Shown: positions 23,533 to 32,401 of the stretch, piece after piece
Layout: each line of letters starts with the position of its first letter
Numbering within the stretch: the first letter of the stretch is position 1
DNA from: Pectobacterium carotovorum
GTDB taxonomy: Bacteria; Pseudomonadota; Gammaproteobacteria; Enterobacterales; Enterobacteriaceae
Direction of reading: 5' to 3'
Assembly: GCF_900129615.1 (NCBI RefSeq)
Contig: NZ_FQWI01000006.1
Coordinates: 186,001-250,000, forward strand
DNA length: 64,000 nucleotides
Notes under the pieces: model-generated
What the model was told of the DNA's origin: nothing
Seen by the model: the letters and a program-made list of their open reading frames with translations, nothing else
Databases searched by the model: none
Position numbers and translations under genes: made by a program

Positions 23533-24582
23533 ATGTCAAAAACGCTGTCTGTTCTGCGCAAAAAAGCACGCCTGCTGACGCTGGCCTCATCGATAATGGT
23601 TGCCTATGCCCTGCCTGCTGCTGCCGCAGATGACTCTCTGACGCTTTACACCACGCGTGAACCCGGCCTGATTCAGCCGCTGCTGGATGCGTTCACCAAA
23701 GAGACGTCGGTTAAAGTCAATACCGTGTTCATCAAGGACGGCATGTTGGAACGTGTGAAGGCAGAAGGCCAAAACTCACCGGCTGACCTGCTGATGACGG
23801 TTGATGCCGGTAACCTGATCGATCTAGTAGACGCCGGTGTCACGCAGCCGATTCAGTCCAGTGCATTAACCGAGGCTATCCCGGCAGCGCTGCGTGACAA
23901 AGATAACCAATGGTTTGGTCTGTCGATGCGCTCTCGCGTGCTCTATGCAGAAAAATCACTGCCGCTGACCGGCATTACTTACGAAAATCTGGCCGATCCG
24001 AAATGGAAAGGCAAAGTGTGTATCCGCGCGGGTCAACACCCTTACAATACCGCACTGGTTGCCGCGATGATTACCCACCACGGTGAAGCCAAAACCGAAA
24101 CCTGGCTGCGCGGTGTGAAAGACAATCTGGCGCGTAAAGCCACCGGTGGTGACCGCGACGTTGCGCGCGATATCCTCGGCGGCATCTGCGATGTAGGTCT
24201 GGCGAACTCTTATTATGTCGGCCACATGAAGAACGCCAAAGAAGGCACCGACGCCCGCAAATGGGGCGATGCCATCAAAGTCGTTCAGCCTACCTTTGAA
24301 GACGGCGGCACACACGTCAATATCAGCGGTGCAGCCGTTGCACGTCACGCGCCGCATAAAGATCAAGCCGTGAAATTGATGGAATATCTGGTCTCCGCTC
24401 CGGCTCAGCAGATCTACGCACAGGCAAACTATGAATATCCAGTTCGCAAAGGCGTCACGCTGGATTCCACCATTGGCAGCACGATTGGTGACGTTACTGT
24501 GGATAGCATTCCGCTGACCGACATCGTTAAATTCCGTAAACAGGCCAGTCAGTTGGTAGATAAAGTTGGATTCGATCAATAA
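23533..24582 (+). CDS. fbpA: Ferric iron ABC transporter, periplasmic binding protein
   Basis: A 349-residue Fe(3+)-binding protein of the FbpA/SfuA family. A signal peptide ends after about residue 32 (ALPAAAA), and the mature protein begins DDSLTLYTTREPG. The adjacent tyrosines in LANSYYVGHM are the iron ligands of the family. GGAGAAG precedes the ATG. The permease and ATPase genes follow, giving a complete importer for free or chelator-released ferric iron. Serratia SfuABC is the closest described relative that I know. Confidence 0.9.
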   Translation: MSKTLSVLRKKARLLTLASSIMVAYALPAAAADDSLTLYTTREPGLIQPLLDAFTKETSVKVNTVFIKDGMLERVKAEGQNSPADLLMTVDAGNLIDLVDAGVTQPIQSSALTEAIPAALRDKDNQWFGLSMRSRVLYAEKSLPLTGITYENLADPKWKGKVCIRAGQHPYNTALVAAMITHHGEAKTETWLRGVKDNLARKATGGDRDVARDILGGICDVGLANSYYVGHMKNAKEGTDARKWGDAIKVVQPTFEDGGTHVNISGAAVARHAPHKDQAVKLMEYLVSAPAQQIYAQANYEYPVRKGVTLDSTIGSTIGDVTVDSIPLTDIVKFRKQASQLVDKVGFDQ

Positions 24583-24598
24583 GACCGGTTCGTCAACG

Positions 24599-26263
24599 AT
24601 GCGCGGCGCCTTCGGGCGGCCGCGCCTCTTTTTTTCTCCGCTTCGCATCGCTGCCGTTGTCATTGCTCTCGGCGTACTGGCTCCGCTGGTTTCCCTGCTT
24701 TGGCTAGCCGCTGGCGCAGGCGTCGGCCATTGGGATCACCTGATGCGCTACGTTCTGCCCGATGCCGCACTCAACACGCTGATTCTGCTCGTCGGCGTCG
24801 GCGCGCTCGTCATGGTGATTGGCGCAGGCTGCGCCTGGCTGGTGACCGCATTTAATTTCCCCGGTAGACAGTTCGTTAGCTGGGCGCTGCTGCTACCGCT
24901 GGCGATGCCAACCTATATTGTCGCTTTTGCCTGGCTCGATCTGCTGCATCCTATAGGGCCGATTCAGGAAGCGATCCGCAGTGTGCTGGGCTACGACAGC
25001 CCGCGTCAGTTCCGCCTGCCGGATCTGCGCTCCATGACGGGCGCTATTCTGCTGCTCGGGCTGGTGCTCTATCCGTACGTTTATCTGACGATGCGCGCAA
25101 TGTTTATCAGCCAGCCCGCACACCTGCTGGAAGCCGCACGTACGCTGGGGTTGAGCGCAACAGGCACCTTCCTGCACGTCGCCCTACCGATGGCGCGCCC
25201 TGCGCTGGCTGTTGGCACCAGCCTGGCCTTGCTGGAAACGCTGAATGACATTGGTGCCTCCGAATTCCTTGGGGTGAATACGCTGACCGTGACGGTTTAC
25301 ACCACCTGGGTCACCCGTTCGGATTTACCCGCCGCCGCGCAGATTGCCTGCACGATGCTGACGGTGGTTATCCTGCTGCTGACGCTGGAATATTACGGCC
25401 GGAAAAACCAGCGCTACGGCACCAGCCGACAGATGCGCGGCATTCTGCCCGCCCCGCTGAAAGGGGTACGCGCCTGGCTGGCAACCGGTGCGACCGCGTT
25501 GCCTATCCTGCTCGGCTTCATCGCCCCCGCCCTCTTTCTGGCATGGGAAAGCGCTAAGCGGCTGGGCGATAGCGTGACGATCTCCGCAGGCCTGATACAG
25601 TCATTGCAGAACTCACTTCTGCTGGCCGTTGGCGTCACGCTGGTCGTCACGTTCGTCAGCCTGATTATTGCGTGGTATGCCCGTCATTCCGCCATCGCTG
25701 ACCGTTCGCCGGAGCGCCGTCGCACCCTATTGAGAATTGCCTCGCTGGGCTATGCTGTACCCGGTACGGTACTGGCGATTGGCATGCTGACGCCCGGTAT
25801 GGCTACGGATAATTTTCTCGCTGAATTGATAGGTTATAAGGGATTGCCGCTGCTTTCCGCCGGTATCCTGCTGGTAATCTGCTGCGCCATTCGCTTTATG
25901 GCGATTGGGATTGGTGCGCTTGATGCCGGACTGACGCGCATTCCCCCCGTGATGGAACAGGCATCGCGTCTGCTGGGCGAAAGTGAATTCGTCACCTTTT
26001 TCCGCGTGCACCTTCCCCTGCTGCGCCCCGCACTGGTGACCAGTGCGCTGCTGGTGTTTGCTGATGCAATGAAAGAGCTCCCCGCTACGCTGCTGCTGCG
26101 CCCCGTCAACTTCGAAACGCTGGCGACCGTTCTGTATGCCGAAGCCGCCAGAGGCACCTACGAAGAAGGCGCGATTGCCGCACTGCTGATTGTACTGGCG
26201 GGTACGCTCCCCGTTGTCCTGCTGGCTCGCAGCCAGCTAAAAACGCCGGTTGAGAAAGAATGA
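24599..26263 (+). CDS. fbpB: Ferric iron ABC transporter permease
   Basis: Double-length permease (about 554 residues, twelve membrane segments) in which two permease domains are fused, as in SfuB/FbpB. Each half has a cytoplasmic EAA-type loop: EAARTLGLSATGTFLHVALP and EQASRLLGESEFVTFFRVHL, where the ATPase docks. The start is uncertain: ATG at 24599 gives MRGAFGRPRLFF, while a TTG at 24566 would overlap the end of the binding-protein gene; neither has a strong ribosome site. Confidence 0.9.
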   Translation: MRGAFGRPRLFFSPLRIAAVVIALGVLAPLVSLLWLAAGAGVGHWDHLMRYVLPDAALNTLILLVGVGALVMVIGAGCAWLVTAFNFPGRQFVSWALLLPLAMPTYIVAFAWLDLLHPIGPIQEAIRSVLGYDSPRQFRLPDLRSMTGAILLLGLVLYPYVYLTMRAMFISQPAHLLEAARTLGLSATGTFLHVALPMARPALAVGTSLALLETLNDIGASEFLGVNTLTVTVYTTWVTRSDLPAAAQIACTMLTVVILLLTLEYYGRKNQRYGTSRQMRGILPAPLKGVRAWLATGATALPILLGFIAPALFLAWESAKRLGDSVTISAGLIQSLQNSLLLAVGVTLVVTFVSLIIAWYARHSAIADRSPERRRTLLRIASLGYAVPGTVLAIGMLTPGMATDNFLAELIGYKGLPLLSAGILLVICCAIRFMAIGIGALDAGLTRIPPVMEQASRLLGESEFVTFFRVHLPLLRPALVTSALLVFADAMKELPATLLLRPVNFETLATVLYAEAARGTYEEGAIAALLIVLAGTLPVVLLARSQLKTPVEKE

Positions 26264-26284
26264 AAATCATGAGGAAGAGTCAAG

Positions 26285-26974
26285 GTGTCTGAGGCTACAC
26301 TCGTTCTGAATAATGTCCACGTCGCCTACGGGCACAAGCATAATGTTCATCACGTGCTGAACGGTTTTTCCATGGAAGTTGCTGCCGGTGAACTGGCCTG
26401 CCTGCTGGGTGCATCAGGATGCGGTAAAACCACGGCTTTACGCGCGATTGCGGGTTTTGAGCACCTGACTCAGGGAACGATTCACGTCGGCGGGCGCTGC
26501 GTGGCTGGTCCAGACGTGCATCTGCCGCCGGAACAGCGCAACGTCGGGATGGTGTTTCAGGACTATGCCCTGTTTCCCCATCTGACCGCCGCGCAGAATA
26601 TTGCCTTTGGCCTGAGAAAACAGCCGAAAGATCTCCAGCAGTCGCGCGTCCGCGCCATGCTTGAGCTGGTCGATCTCGTCTCACTGGCACAGCGCTATCC
26701 GCATGAAATGTCAGGCGGACAACAGCAGCGTATTGCACTCGCGCGGGCGCTGGCTCCGCAACCCGCCGTGCTGCTGCTCGATGAACCGCTATCCAGCCTC
26801 GACCCCGACAGCCGAAAACGGCTGGGACAGGAAGTACGCGACATCCTACGCGATGCCGGACAAACCGCGCTTCTGGTCACACACAGCGAACAGGAAGCCG
26901 AGCTAATGGCCAGCCATATTGGCTATTTGAAAGCAGGCAAGCTCGATAATATTTCGGTGAACCGAGACGTCTGA
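26285..26974 (+). CDS. fbpC: Ferric iron ABC transporter ATPase (short form)
   Basis: ABC ATPase of 229 residues with Walker A (GASGCGKTT), Q-loop (VFQDYALFPH), signature (MSGGQQQR), Walker B (LLLDEPLSSLD) and the switch His (LVTHS). GTG start after GAGGAAG. Described FbpC/SfuC proteins are near 345 residues because of a C-terminal regulatory domain; that domain is absent here and the following DNA does not encode it, so this ATPase consists of the catalytic core alone. It should still energise uptake through the fused permease. Confidence 0.9.
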   Translation: MSEATLVLNNVHVAYGHKHNVHHVLNGFSMEVAAGELACLLGASGCGKTTALRAIAGFEHLTQGTIHVGGRCVAGPDVHLPPEQRNVGMVFQDYALFPHLTAAQNIAFGLRKQPKDLQQSRVRAMLELVDLVSLAQRYPHEMSGGQQQRIALARALAPQPAVLLLDEPLSSLDPDSRKRLGQEVRDILRDAGQTALLVTHSEQEAELMASHIGYLKAGKLDNISVNRDV

Positions 26975-27051
26975 TTCAGGTGGTTCAACCCTGACAAGAT
27001 GGGAAATAATGAGTATGATTAAATCCTATCGGTATGTTAAAGGGGTAGACA

Positions 27052-27330
27052 ATGAGAACAACACAGCAGATGAGTATAACGCTGCCAAATGAAATGGCTG
27101 CGCAGGTGAAAGCCCGAGTTGCCCGCGGTGAATACGCGTCAGAAAGTGAGGTTATTCGGGAAGGACTTCGAGCGCTGATTGCACGCGATAATGCAGTAGA
27201 GAATTGGCTGCAGGAACAAGTCGTTCCCGCCTGGAACGCGCTGCAACGCGGTGAAACAGAAAGCCTCAGCAGTAGCGACATTAGGAACAGATTAAAAGCC
27301 GAGTTCAGGAAGATGACCGGAGAAGAGTAA
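27052..27330 (+). CDS. Orphan ParD-type antitoxin
   Basis: A 92-residue protein of the ParD/CC2985 antitoxin family. The N-terminal ribbon-helix-helix (MSITLPNEMAAQVKARVARG, then EYASESEVIREGLRAL) binds operator DNA and the C-terminal part (ENWLQEQVVPAWNAL) would wrap the toxin. Normally parE follows with overlap; here only a six-codon remnant is seen. GGGG at 27041-27044 lies before the ATG. It stands between the iron transporter and the convergent iolB. Confidence 0.85.
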   Translation: MRTTQQMSITLPNEMAAQVKARVARGEYASESEVIREGLRALIARDNAVENWLQEQVVPAWNALQRGETESLSSSDIRNRLKAEFRKMTGEE

Positions 27331-27350
27331 TGGATTACAGGGTGGGGTAA
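27330..27350 (+). pseudogene. Stub of a ParE toxin gene
   Basis: An ATG overlapping the antitoxin stop (TAATG) opens a frame MDYRVG that ends at TAA after six codons. Overlap and the MDYR start are what is expected of parE, so this may be the remains of the deleted toxin gene. The assignment rests on a very short match. Confidence 0.35.
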
Positions 27351-27430
27351 CATCCCCCAACATAATAGGTCAGCGGCCTACAGCTGATCTATAAGCCACT
27401 GCCCATTCTTACGTTCGTTTGCCAGTATCG

Positions 27431-28267
27431 CTACACATTGCCCTGCCTATGCTTATCCGCATACTCAGGACTGTTGATCCACTGGTGATCCGCTTCCCAG
27501 GTGAAGCGCCACTGGCGCGTCGGGCCTGCCATCACATTCAGATAGTAGCTGTCATAGCCTGCAATGGTGGCAACTGGGTGATAGCCGCGCGGCACCTGCA
27601 CCACGTCCTTATCGTAGACCGCCATGCATTCATCTAATGAACGGTCATCGGTATAGACGCGTTGCAGGCAGAATCCCTGCTCTGGATTCAAACGATGATA
27701 GTAGGTTTCTTCCAGATAGGTTTCCTGCGGCGGGCTGTCGACATCGTGCTTGTGGCTGGGATAAGAGCTGGTGCAGCCTTCATCGGTGTACACTTCGACC
27801 ACCAGCAGGCTATCTGCCGCTTTGTCCTCCGGCAAAATATTATGCACATAGCGCTGGTTGTTGCCGACGCCACGCTGCTCGGCGTCGATATCCTGCGGCG
27901 CGATCAGCCGAGTCGGATGCGTGCCGAATCCCGGTGCGGCGCAAACTGCCAGTTCCAGCGCCGTGTGCGACGTCACCGTAATCGTCTCTCCAGACGTGAC
28001 ATAGACCGCATAAGGTTTTCTGCGCTCAAACGGGCTCATCCTATCGCCAATCTGCTCAAAGCGCTCACCTGGCGTGACCACCGTTGCCTTGCCGCTGACC
28101 AGCACCAGACAGCGTTCGTCATCGCTGGCGGGCAGCGATAGCACTTGTTCCGGTGCCAATTGATATACCTCGAACCCCACGTATCGCCAGCCCGCCGTTT
28201 CCGGCGTGATGTGCTGCGTACAGCCATGTTCGTCAGGGGCGCGATGGCGTGATAATAGTCGGGACAT
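27431..28267 (-). CDS. iolB: 5-deoxy-glucuronate isomerase, IolB
   Basis: IolB, 278 residues, converts 5-deoxy-glucuronate to 2-deoxy-5-keto-gluconate in myo-inositol breakdown. The double-cupin fold shows YPSHKHDVD, ETYYHRLNPEQGFCLQRVY and VPRGYHPVATIAGYDSYYLN, whose His and Glu residues hold the metal. Last gene of the inositol cluster. GGAGG precedes the start. It converges on the orphan parD gene; a small GGGG/CCCC hairpin lies at 27342-27358 between them. Confidence 0.94.
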   Translation of the reverse strand: MSRLLSRHRAPDEHGCTQHITPETAGWRYVGFEVYQLAPEQVLSLPASDDERCLVLVSGKATVVTPGERFEQIGDRMSPFERRKPYAVYVTSGETITVTSHTALELAVCAAPGFGTHPTRLIAPQDIDAEQRGVGNNQRYVHNILPEDKAADSLLVVEVYTDEGCTSSYPSHKHDVDSPPQETYLEETYYHRLNPEQGFCLQRVYTDDRSLDECMAVYDKDVVQVPRGYHPVATIAGYDSYYLNVMAGPTRQWRFTWEADHQWINSPEYADKHRQGNV

Positions 28268-28354
28268 CTTTTGCCTCCTTTATCTCCCCCGATTTCAAAC
28301 TGCCTGCACGTTGATCTACTGGCAGCTTGAAGATGCGGGGGATATCACCACGAA

Positions 28355-29245
28355 TCAGATCAATTCCGCCTGCTGGGCGAAACGTTGCAAGTTATTGTAG
28401 CCTAGCGTCGCGTACGTCAGCGGATGCGCAACAGCCGGATCCTGTTCCGCTTCGACCACCAGCCATCCGCTGTAGTTATGGGCTTTCAGGATGCTGAACA
28501 CCGCTGGATAATCGACACAGCCGTCGCCCGGCACGGTAAAGACGCCGCTCAGCACCGCATCCAGAAAACTGGTCTTGCGGTTTTTCACGTCTTTCAGCAC
28601 ATCAGGGCGAATATCTTTGCAGTGAACATGATTGATGCGGTGAATCCAGCGCTTCGCCACCGCCACCGGATCGGCACCTGCGAACGTAAAGTGTCCGGTA
28701 TCCAGCAGCAGCCCGACTTCCGGCCCGGTATGTTCCATCAGATTATCCACGTCCTGCGCACTTTCAATCACCGTGCCCATATGGTGATGATAGGCAATCT
28801 GCACGCCCTGACTTTGCGTGTAGCGCGCAAACTCGGTCAGCTTTTTGCCATATTCCGGCCAGCGCTCTTCGGGGAAACGCGGGCGCAGATGAACGGGTTT
28901 CTGTTGGTCGCCGTGAATCGCGCCCGTGACTTCGGCAAACACCAGCACCGTCGCACCGAGATCGCGTAACAGCGCCAGATGTCCCTGCACCGCCTCAATC
29001 TCTTCTTCTACTGAGCGAGTGAGCAGTTCGCCGGAATACCAGCCGGAGACTAAGCGCAAGTCGTGCTCTTGCAGGATTGGCCCCAGCACGCTGGCCTGAC
29101 GCGGGAATTTATTACCTAATTCAAAACCGGCGAAACCGGCCTGCCTCCCTTCACTCAGGCAGGTTTCCAGCGGCGTGTCCGCGCCCAGAGAAGGCAGATC
29201 GTCATTGGTCCAGGTGAGTGGATTAATACCAAGTTGAACGGTCAT
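28355..29245 (-). CDS. iolE: Myo-inosose-2 dehydratase, IolE
   Basis: IolE, 296 residues, dehydrates 2-keto-myo-inositol to the 3,5/4-trihydroxycyclohexane-1,2-dione. It has the xylose-isomerase-like TIM barrel: QLGINPLTWTNDDLP at the start, YHHHMGTVIE, LLLDTGHFTFAGADP and RINHVHCKDIR hold the metal and catalytic residues. It lies between iolC and iolB; the iolB start is 87 bases further on. Confidence 0.94.
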   Translation of the reverse strand: MTVQLGINPLTWTNDDLPSLGADTPLETCLSEGRQAGFAGFELGNKFPRQASVLGPILQEHDLRLVSGWYSGELLTRSVEEEIEAVQGHLALLRDLGATVLVFAEVTGAIHGDQQKPVHLRPRFPEERWPEYGKKLTEFARYTQSQGVQIAYHHHMGTVIESAQDVDNLMEHTGPEVGLLLDTGHFTFAGADPVAVAKRWIHRINHVHCKDIRPDVLKDVKNRKTSFLDAVLSGVFTVPGDGCVDYPAVFSILKAHNYSGWLVVEAEQDPAVAHPLTYATLGYNNLQRFAQQAELI

Positions 29246-29278
29246 GTTATGTCCCTTTATTGAAATAAATAAAACGGG

Positions 29279-31183
29279 TTAACCGCGCTGACGCCAAACG
29301 GCGATCAGTTGCAGGTAGTTATGTTTAACTTGCTCAATCAATTCGGCGTCATCGATCTCATTACGCAGCCACTTTTGCGCGGGCTGGGCAAACAGGGTGC
29401 GGCCGACGGCAAAGCCTTTGACAATCGGGAAACCCACGGCGGCGCTGAAGCCTTGTTGTAACGTTTCCAGCGGCGCATCCAGCCCCAGAATGACCACGCC
29501 CCGACAGTAGGGATCGCGCTGTGCCAGCAGCGGCGTGAGTTGTTCCCAGCCTGCGGCAGACAGCGGCGGCAGTTTCCACCAGTCTGGCCGCACGCCGAGG
29601 TTGTAGAAGCGTTGAATGGCGCGCAGATAAAGCGCATCGCTGTGCGGCATCCCCGCGGGCAGAATGACTTCGAGCAGCAGTTCATGGCCGGATTGGCGAC
29701 AGGCCTGATAGACCTCTATCACCTTCATTTCCTGCTCTCGCCGCAGCGCGTGGGCATCTTCTGGGTGGAAGAACACCAGGCATTTCACCACGTGCTCCAG
29801 CGGCCAGCTCACCAGCTGTGAGCCAATATTGCCGCGCTCCATCATTAACGGGCGCGATCCCGGCAGCTCAATCGGTCGGCCAATCCACCAGCCTTTTCCG
29901 GTGATGTCGTTCAGCGCATCCTGCCCGAACGTGCCGTCACACAGCAGACCGGCTTTACCTTCCAGCCCTGCCTGCTGTGCCGCGTCATAGCTGGCATGCA
30001 GAATCAGCTTTTTCAGTGCCGGAATACGGCTGATTTCCGTACCGCAGTTCAGCGCCATGTCTTCCAACTGGCTGCGGTGATCGAACGCGATCACGCACAG
30101 TTCATGCCACTGTTTACGCCGTGTCGTAACGCGGTGCAGATGGTTAAGCTCTTCGTCCAGATCGGGACGCGGCACGCTCGCCGCCCGTGCTAAATAGTTA
30201 TCCAGTTCGATCTTGCTTGGCATCGCTGGCGCACAGCCGTGGCGTGACACCACCAGCGCGCCGCAGGCATTGGCGTACGCACAGGCTTTCTCCCAGCCTT
30301 CACCGTTGAGATAGCCACGCAGCAGGCCGGACATAAACGCATCGCCCGCCCCCAGCACGTTCAGCACATCCACGCGCACGCCTTTGATCGTGATCCCTTT
30401 ATCCAGATGGTCGGGAATCGCGTCACTAAACACCGAGCAGCCCAGCGCCCCGCGTTTGCACACCAGTTCCGCCTGCGTGTGCTGCCGTACCGTGCGCAGC
30501 GCCTGCAAGGTATCCGTGCTCCCGCCTGCAATGTGGAACTCCTCCTCGGTGCCGACAATCACGTCGAACAGCGACAACACCTGCTGCAACTGCTCCGTAA
30601 CCGCCTGCGCTTCAACAAAGCGGGTTTCGCCATCGCCCAGCGACGTCAGCCCCCACAGCACCGGACGGTAATCGATATCCAGCGCCGTTTTCACCCCGTT
30701 GCGCCGCGCGTATTGCAGCGCCGTCAGCACCGCTTCACGCGTGTTAGGGTGAGAAAGATGCGTGCCGGTAATCGCCAGACAGCGTGACGACGCGATGTAA
30801 TCCTCGGTGAAATCCTCCGGTGAGATCGCCATATCGGCGCAGTTGTCGCGGTAGAAAATCAGCGGAAAGGTATCGCGATCTTTGATGCCCAACAGCACCA
30901 GCGCCGTCAGACGTTCCTTATCGGTAATCAAATGGCTGGTATCGCAGCCGACCTGATTCAGCTCTTCACGCAGGAAGCGCCCCATATGCTCGTCGCCCAC
31001 CCGCGCCAGCATAGAAGAACGCAGCCCTTGTCGTGCCGTGCCGTAAGCCACGTTGCCGGACGACCCACCCAGATACTTGGCAAAACTGCCCATATCTTCC
31101 AGACGCGCGCCGATTTGCTGCCCGTACAGATCGACAGCAACGCGCCCCATGCAAATCACATCAAACGTCTTTTCCTTACTCAT
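29279..31183 (-). CDS. iolC: 5-dehydro-2-deoxygluconokinase fused to aldolase-like domain, IolC
   Basis: A 634-residue fusion. Residues 1 to about 325 are a PfkB-type sugar kinase (VICMGRVAVDLYG, GGSSGNVAYGTARQG, catalytic motif VLGAGDAFMSGLLRG) that phosphorylates 2-deoxy-5-keto-gluconate. Residues about 330-634 form a DUF2090 domain with class I aldolase-like sequence (CVIAFDHRSQLED, LLCDGTFG, KGFAVGRTLF). The next step needs an aldolase (IolJ), and no separate iolJ is in the cluster, so the fused domain probably supplies it; this is known to be suspected in other bacteria. The ATG at 31183 was chosen over an upstream TTG. Confidence 0.92.
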   Translation of the reverse strand: MSKEKTFDVICMGRVAVDLYGQQIGARLEDMGSFAKYLGGSSGNVAYGTARQGLRSSMLARVGDEHMGRFLREELNQVGCDTSHLITDKERLTALVLLGIKDRDTFPLIFYRDNCADMAISPEDFTEDYIASSRCLAITGTHLSHPNTREAVLTALQYARRNGVKTALDIDYRPVLWGLTSLGDGETRFVEAQAVTEQLQQVLSLFDVIVGTEEEFHIAGGSTDTLQALRTVRQHTQAELVCKRGALGCSVFSDAIPDHLDKGITIKGVRVDVLNVLGAGDAFMSGLLRGYLNGEGWEKACAYANACGALVVSRHGCAPAMPSKIELDNYLARAASVPRPDLDEELNHLHRVTTRRKQWHELCVIAFDHRSQLEDMALNCGTEISRIPALKKLILHASYDAAQQAGLEGKAGLLCDGTFGQDALNDITGKGWWIGRPIELPGSRPLMMERGNIGSQLVSWPLEHVVKCLVFFHPEDAHALRREQEMKVIEVYQACRQSGHELLLEVILPAGMPHSDALYLRAIQRFYNLGVRPDWWKLPPLSAAGWEQLTPLLAQRDPYCRGVVILGLDAPLETLQQGFSAAVGFPIVKGFAVGRTLFAQPAQKWLRNEIDDAELIEQVKHNYLQLIAVWRQRG

Positions 31184-31227
31184 AGCGGCCAATCCTGTAA
31201 AAAGAAGAAATCACGTCAGCTGGCGTA

Positions 31228-32361
31228 TTAGCCCACCTCGTCCACATTCACCCAACGCGCCGTTTCGTGTGACTGCACGATCGCATCCAGAACTCGCGAG
31301 ACTTTCCAGCCCTCTTCGAAATCCGGCCACATGGGGACGCCAGCCGCAATACCGTCGATCAGATCGCGCACCTCTACCGTTTTCTGATCGTTAAATCCAA
31401 TACCGTGTCCGGCGCTGGCGCAGAAGGCCGCATAGTCAGGATGCTGCGGCCCGGTCAGCAGCGTTTTGAATCCCTGCCGGTTCTCTGGGTCGTCATGTCG
31501 ATAGAGCTTCAGCTCTGCCATACGTTCCTGCGTGAAACTCAGCGTGCCTTTGGTGCCAGTGACCACGTAGGTCAGGCCCATTTTGCGGCCACAGGCGATG
31601 CGTGAGGTTTCAATCACGCCGCGTGCGCCGCTGACAAACCGAACCATCGCATGCGCCTGATCTTCATTCTCCACCTGCACCTGCTCGCTGCTGCCCGGAG
31701 CCGTTGGACGCTGCGTAATCACCGTTTGCAGATCGCCGCAGACGCTGGCGATATCGCCCACCAGATACTGCGCCATGTTGACGATATGCGCCGCCAGATC
31801 CCCCAGCGCCCCCAGTCCTGCCGTTTCTTTGAAACAGTGCCAGTCGGCGGGTTTATTCGGATCGGCCAGATAATCTTCGTTATGCGTGCCGTAAAAATGC
31901 ACTACTTCGCCAATCTCGCCGCTGGCGATAATCTCTTTGGCCAGCTGTGAGGTCGGGTTCTTCATGTAGTTGAAGCCCACCAGCGTTTTCACGCCGGCCT
32001 GCTGCGCGGCATCGACCATTTCTCGGGCATCACGCGCGTTCAGCGCCAGCGGTTTTTCCGAGTAAACGTGCTTGCCGTGCTGGATAGCCGCCATCGCCAT
32101 CGTTTTATGCAGAAAATTCGGCGCGCAGATATCCACTACGTCAATGTCTGGGTCCGCCACCAGCGCACGCCAGTCCCCCGTTGAGCGCTGGAAGCCAAAC
32201 TCCTGTGCCCGTTTGGCCGCCAGTTCCGGCGACACTTCTGCCAGCATCGCCTTCACCAGATTGCCTTTCAGCGGGAAGACCGTCGGCGCCTGCGCGTAGG
32301 CGATGGCATGCGTACGACCGATATAGCCGGTGCCGATTAACCCAATGCGTACATCCTTCAT
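31228..32361 (-). CDS. Gfo/Idh/MocA-family dehydrogenase of the inositol cluster
   Basis: An NAD(P)-dependent oxidoreductase of 377 residues. GLIGTGYIGRTHAIAY is the Rossmann loop, YSEKPLALNARDAREM contains the EKP motif, and GALGDLAAHIVNMAQYL carries the usual active-site histidine. It is unlike the shorter iolG product in the same cluster and probably oxidises or reduces another inositol or inosose isomer (scyllo-inositol type), which is inference. The ATG at 32361 has GAGGTG five bases upstream. It lies between the ABC importer and iolC. Confidence 0.85.
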   Translation of the reverse strand: MKDVRIGLIGTGYIGRTHAIAYAQAPTVFPLKGNLVKAMLAEVSPELAAKRAQEFGFQRSTGDWRALVADPDIDVVDICAPNFLHKTMAMAAIQHGKHVYSEKPLALNARDAREMVDAAQQAGVKTLVGFNYMKNPTSQLAKEIIASGEIGEVVHFYGTHNEDYLADPNKPADWHCFKETAGLGALGDLAAHIVNMAQYLVGDIASVCGDLQTVITQRPTAPGSSEQVQVENEDQAHAMVRFVSGARGVIETSRIACGRKMGLTYVVTGTKGTLSFTQERMAELKLYRHDDPENRQGFKTLLTGPQHPDYAAFCASAGHGIGFNDQKTVEVRDLIDGIAAGVPMWPDFEEGWKVSRVLDAIVQSHETARWVNVDEVG

Positions 32362-32401
32362 ATCCACCTCGGTGCGAAAAAAGAGTCGGTACAGGTGCGG
32401 C

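Noticed and set aside
23956..24663. 235-codon frame opposite the iron-binding protein gene
   Set aside because: Shadow of the real gene; no family similarity or ribosome site.
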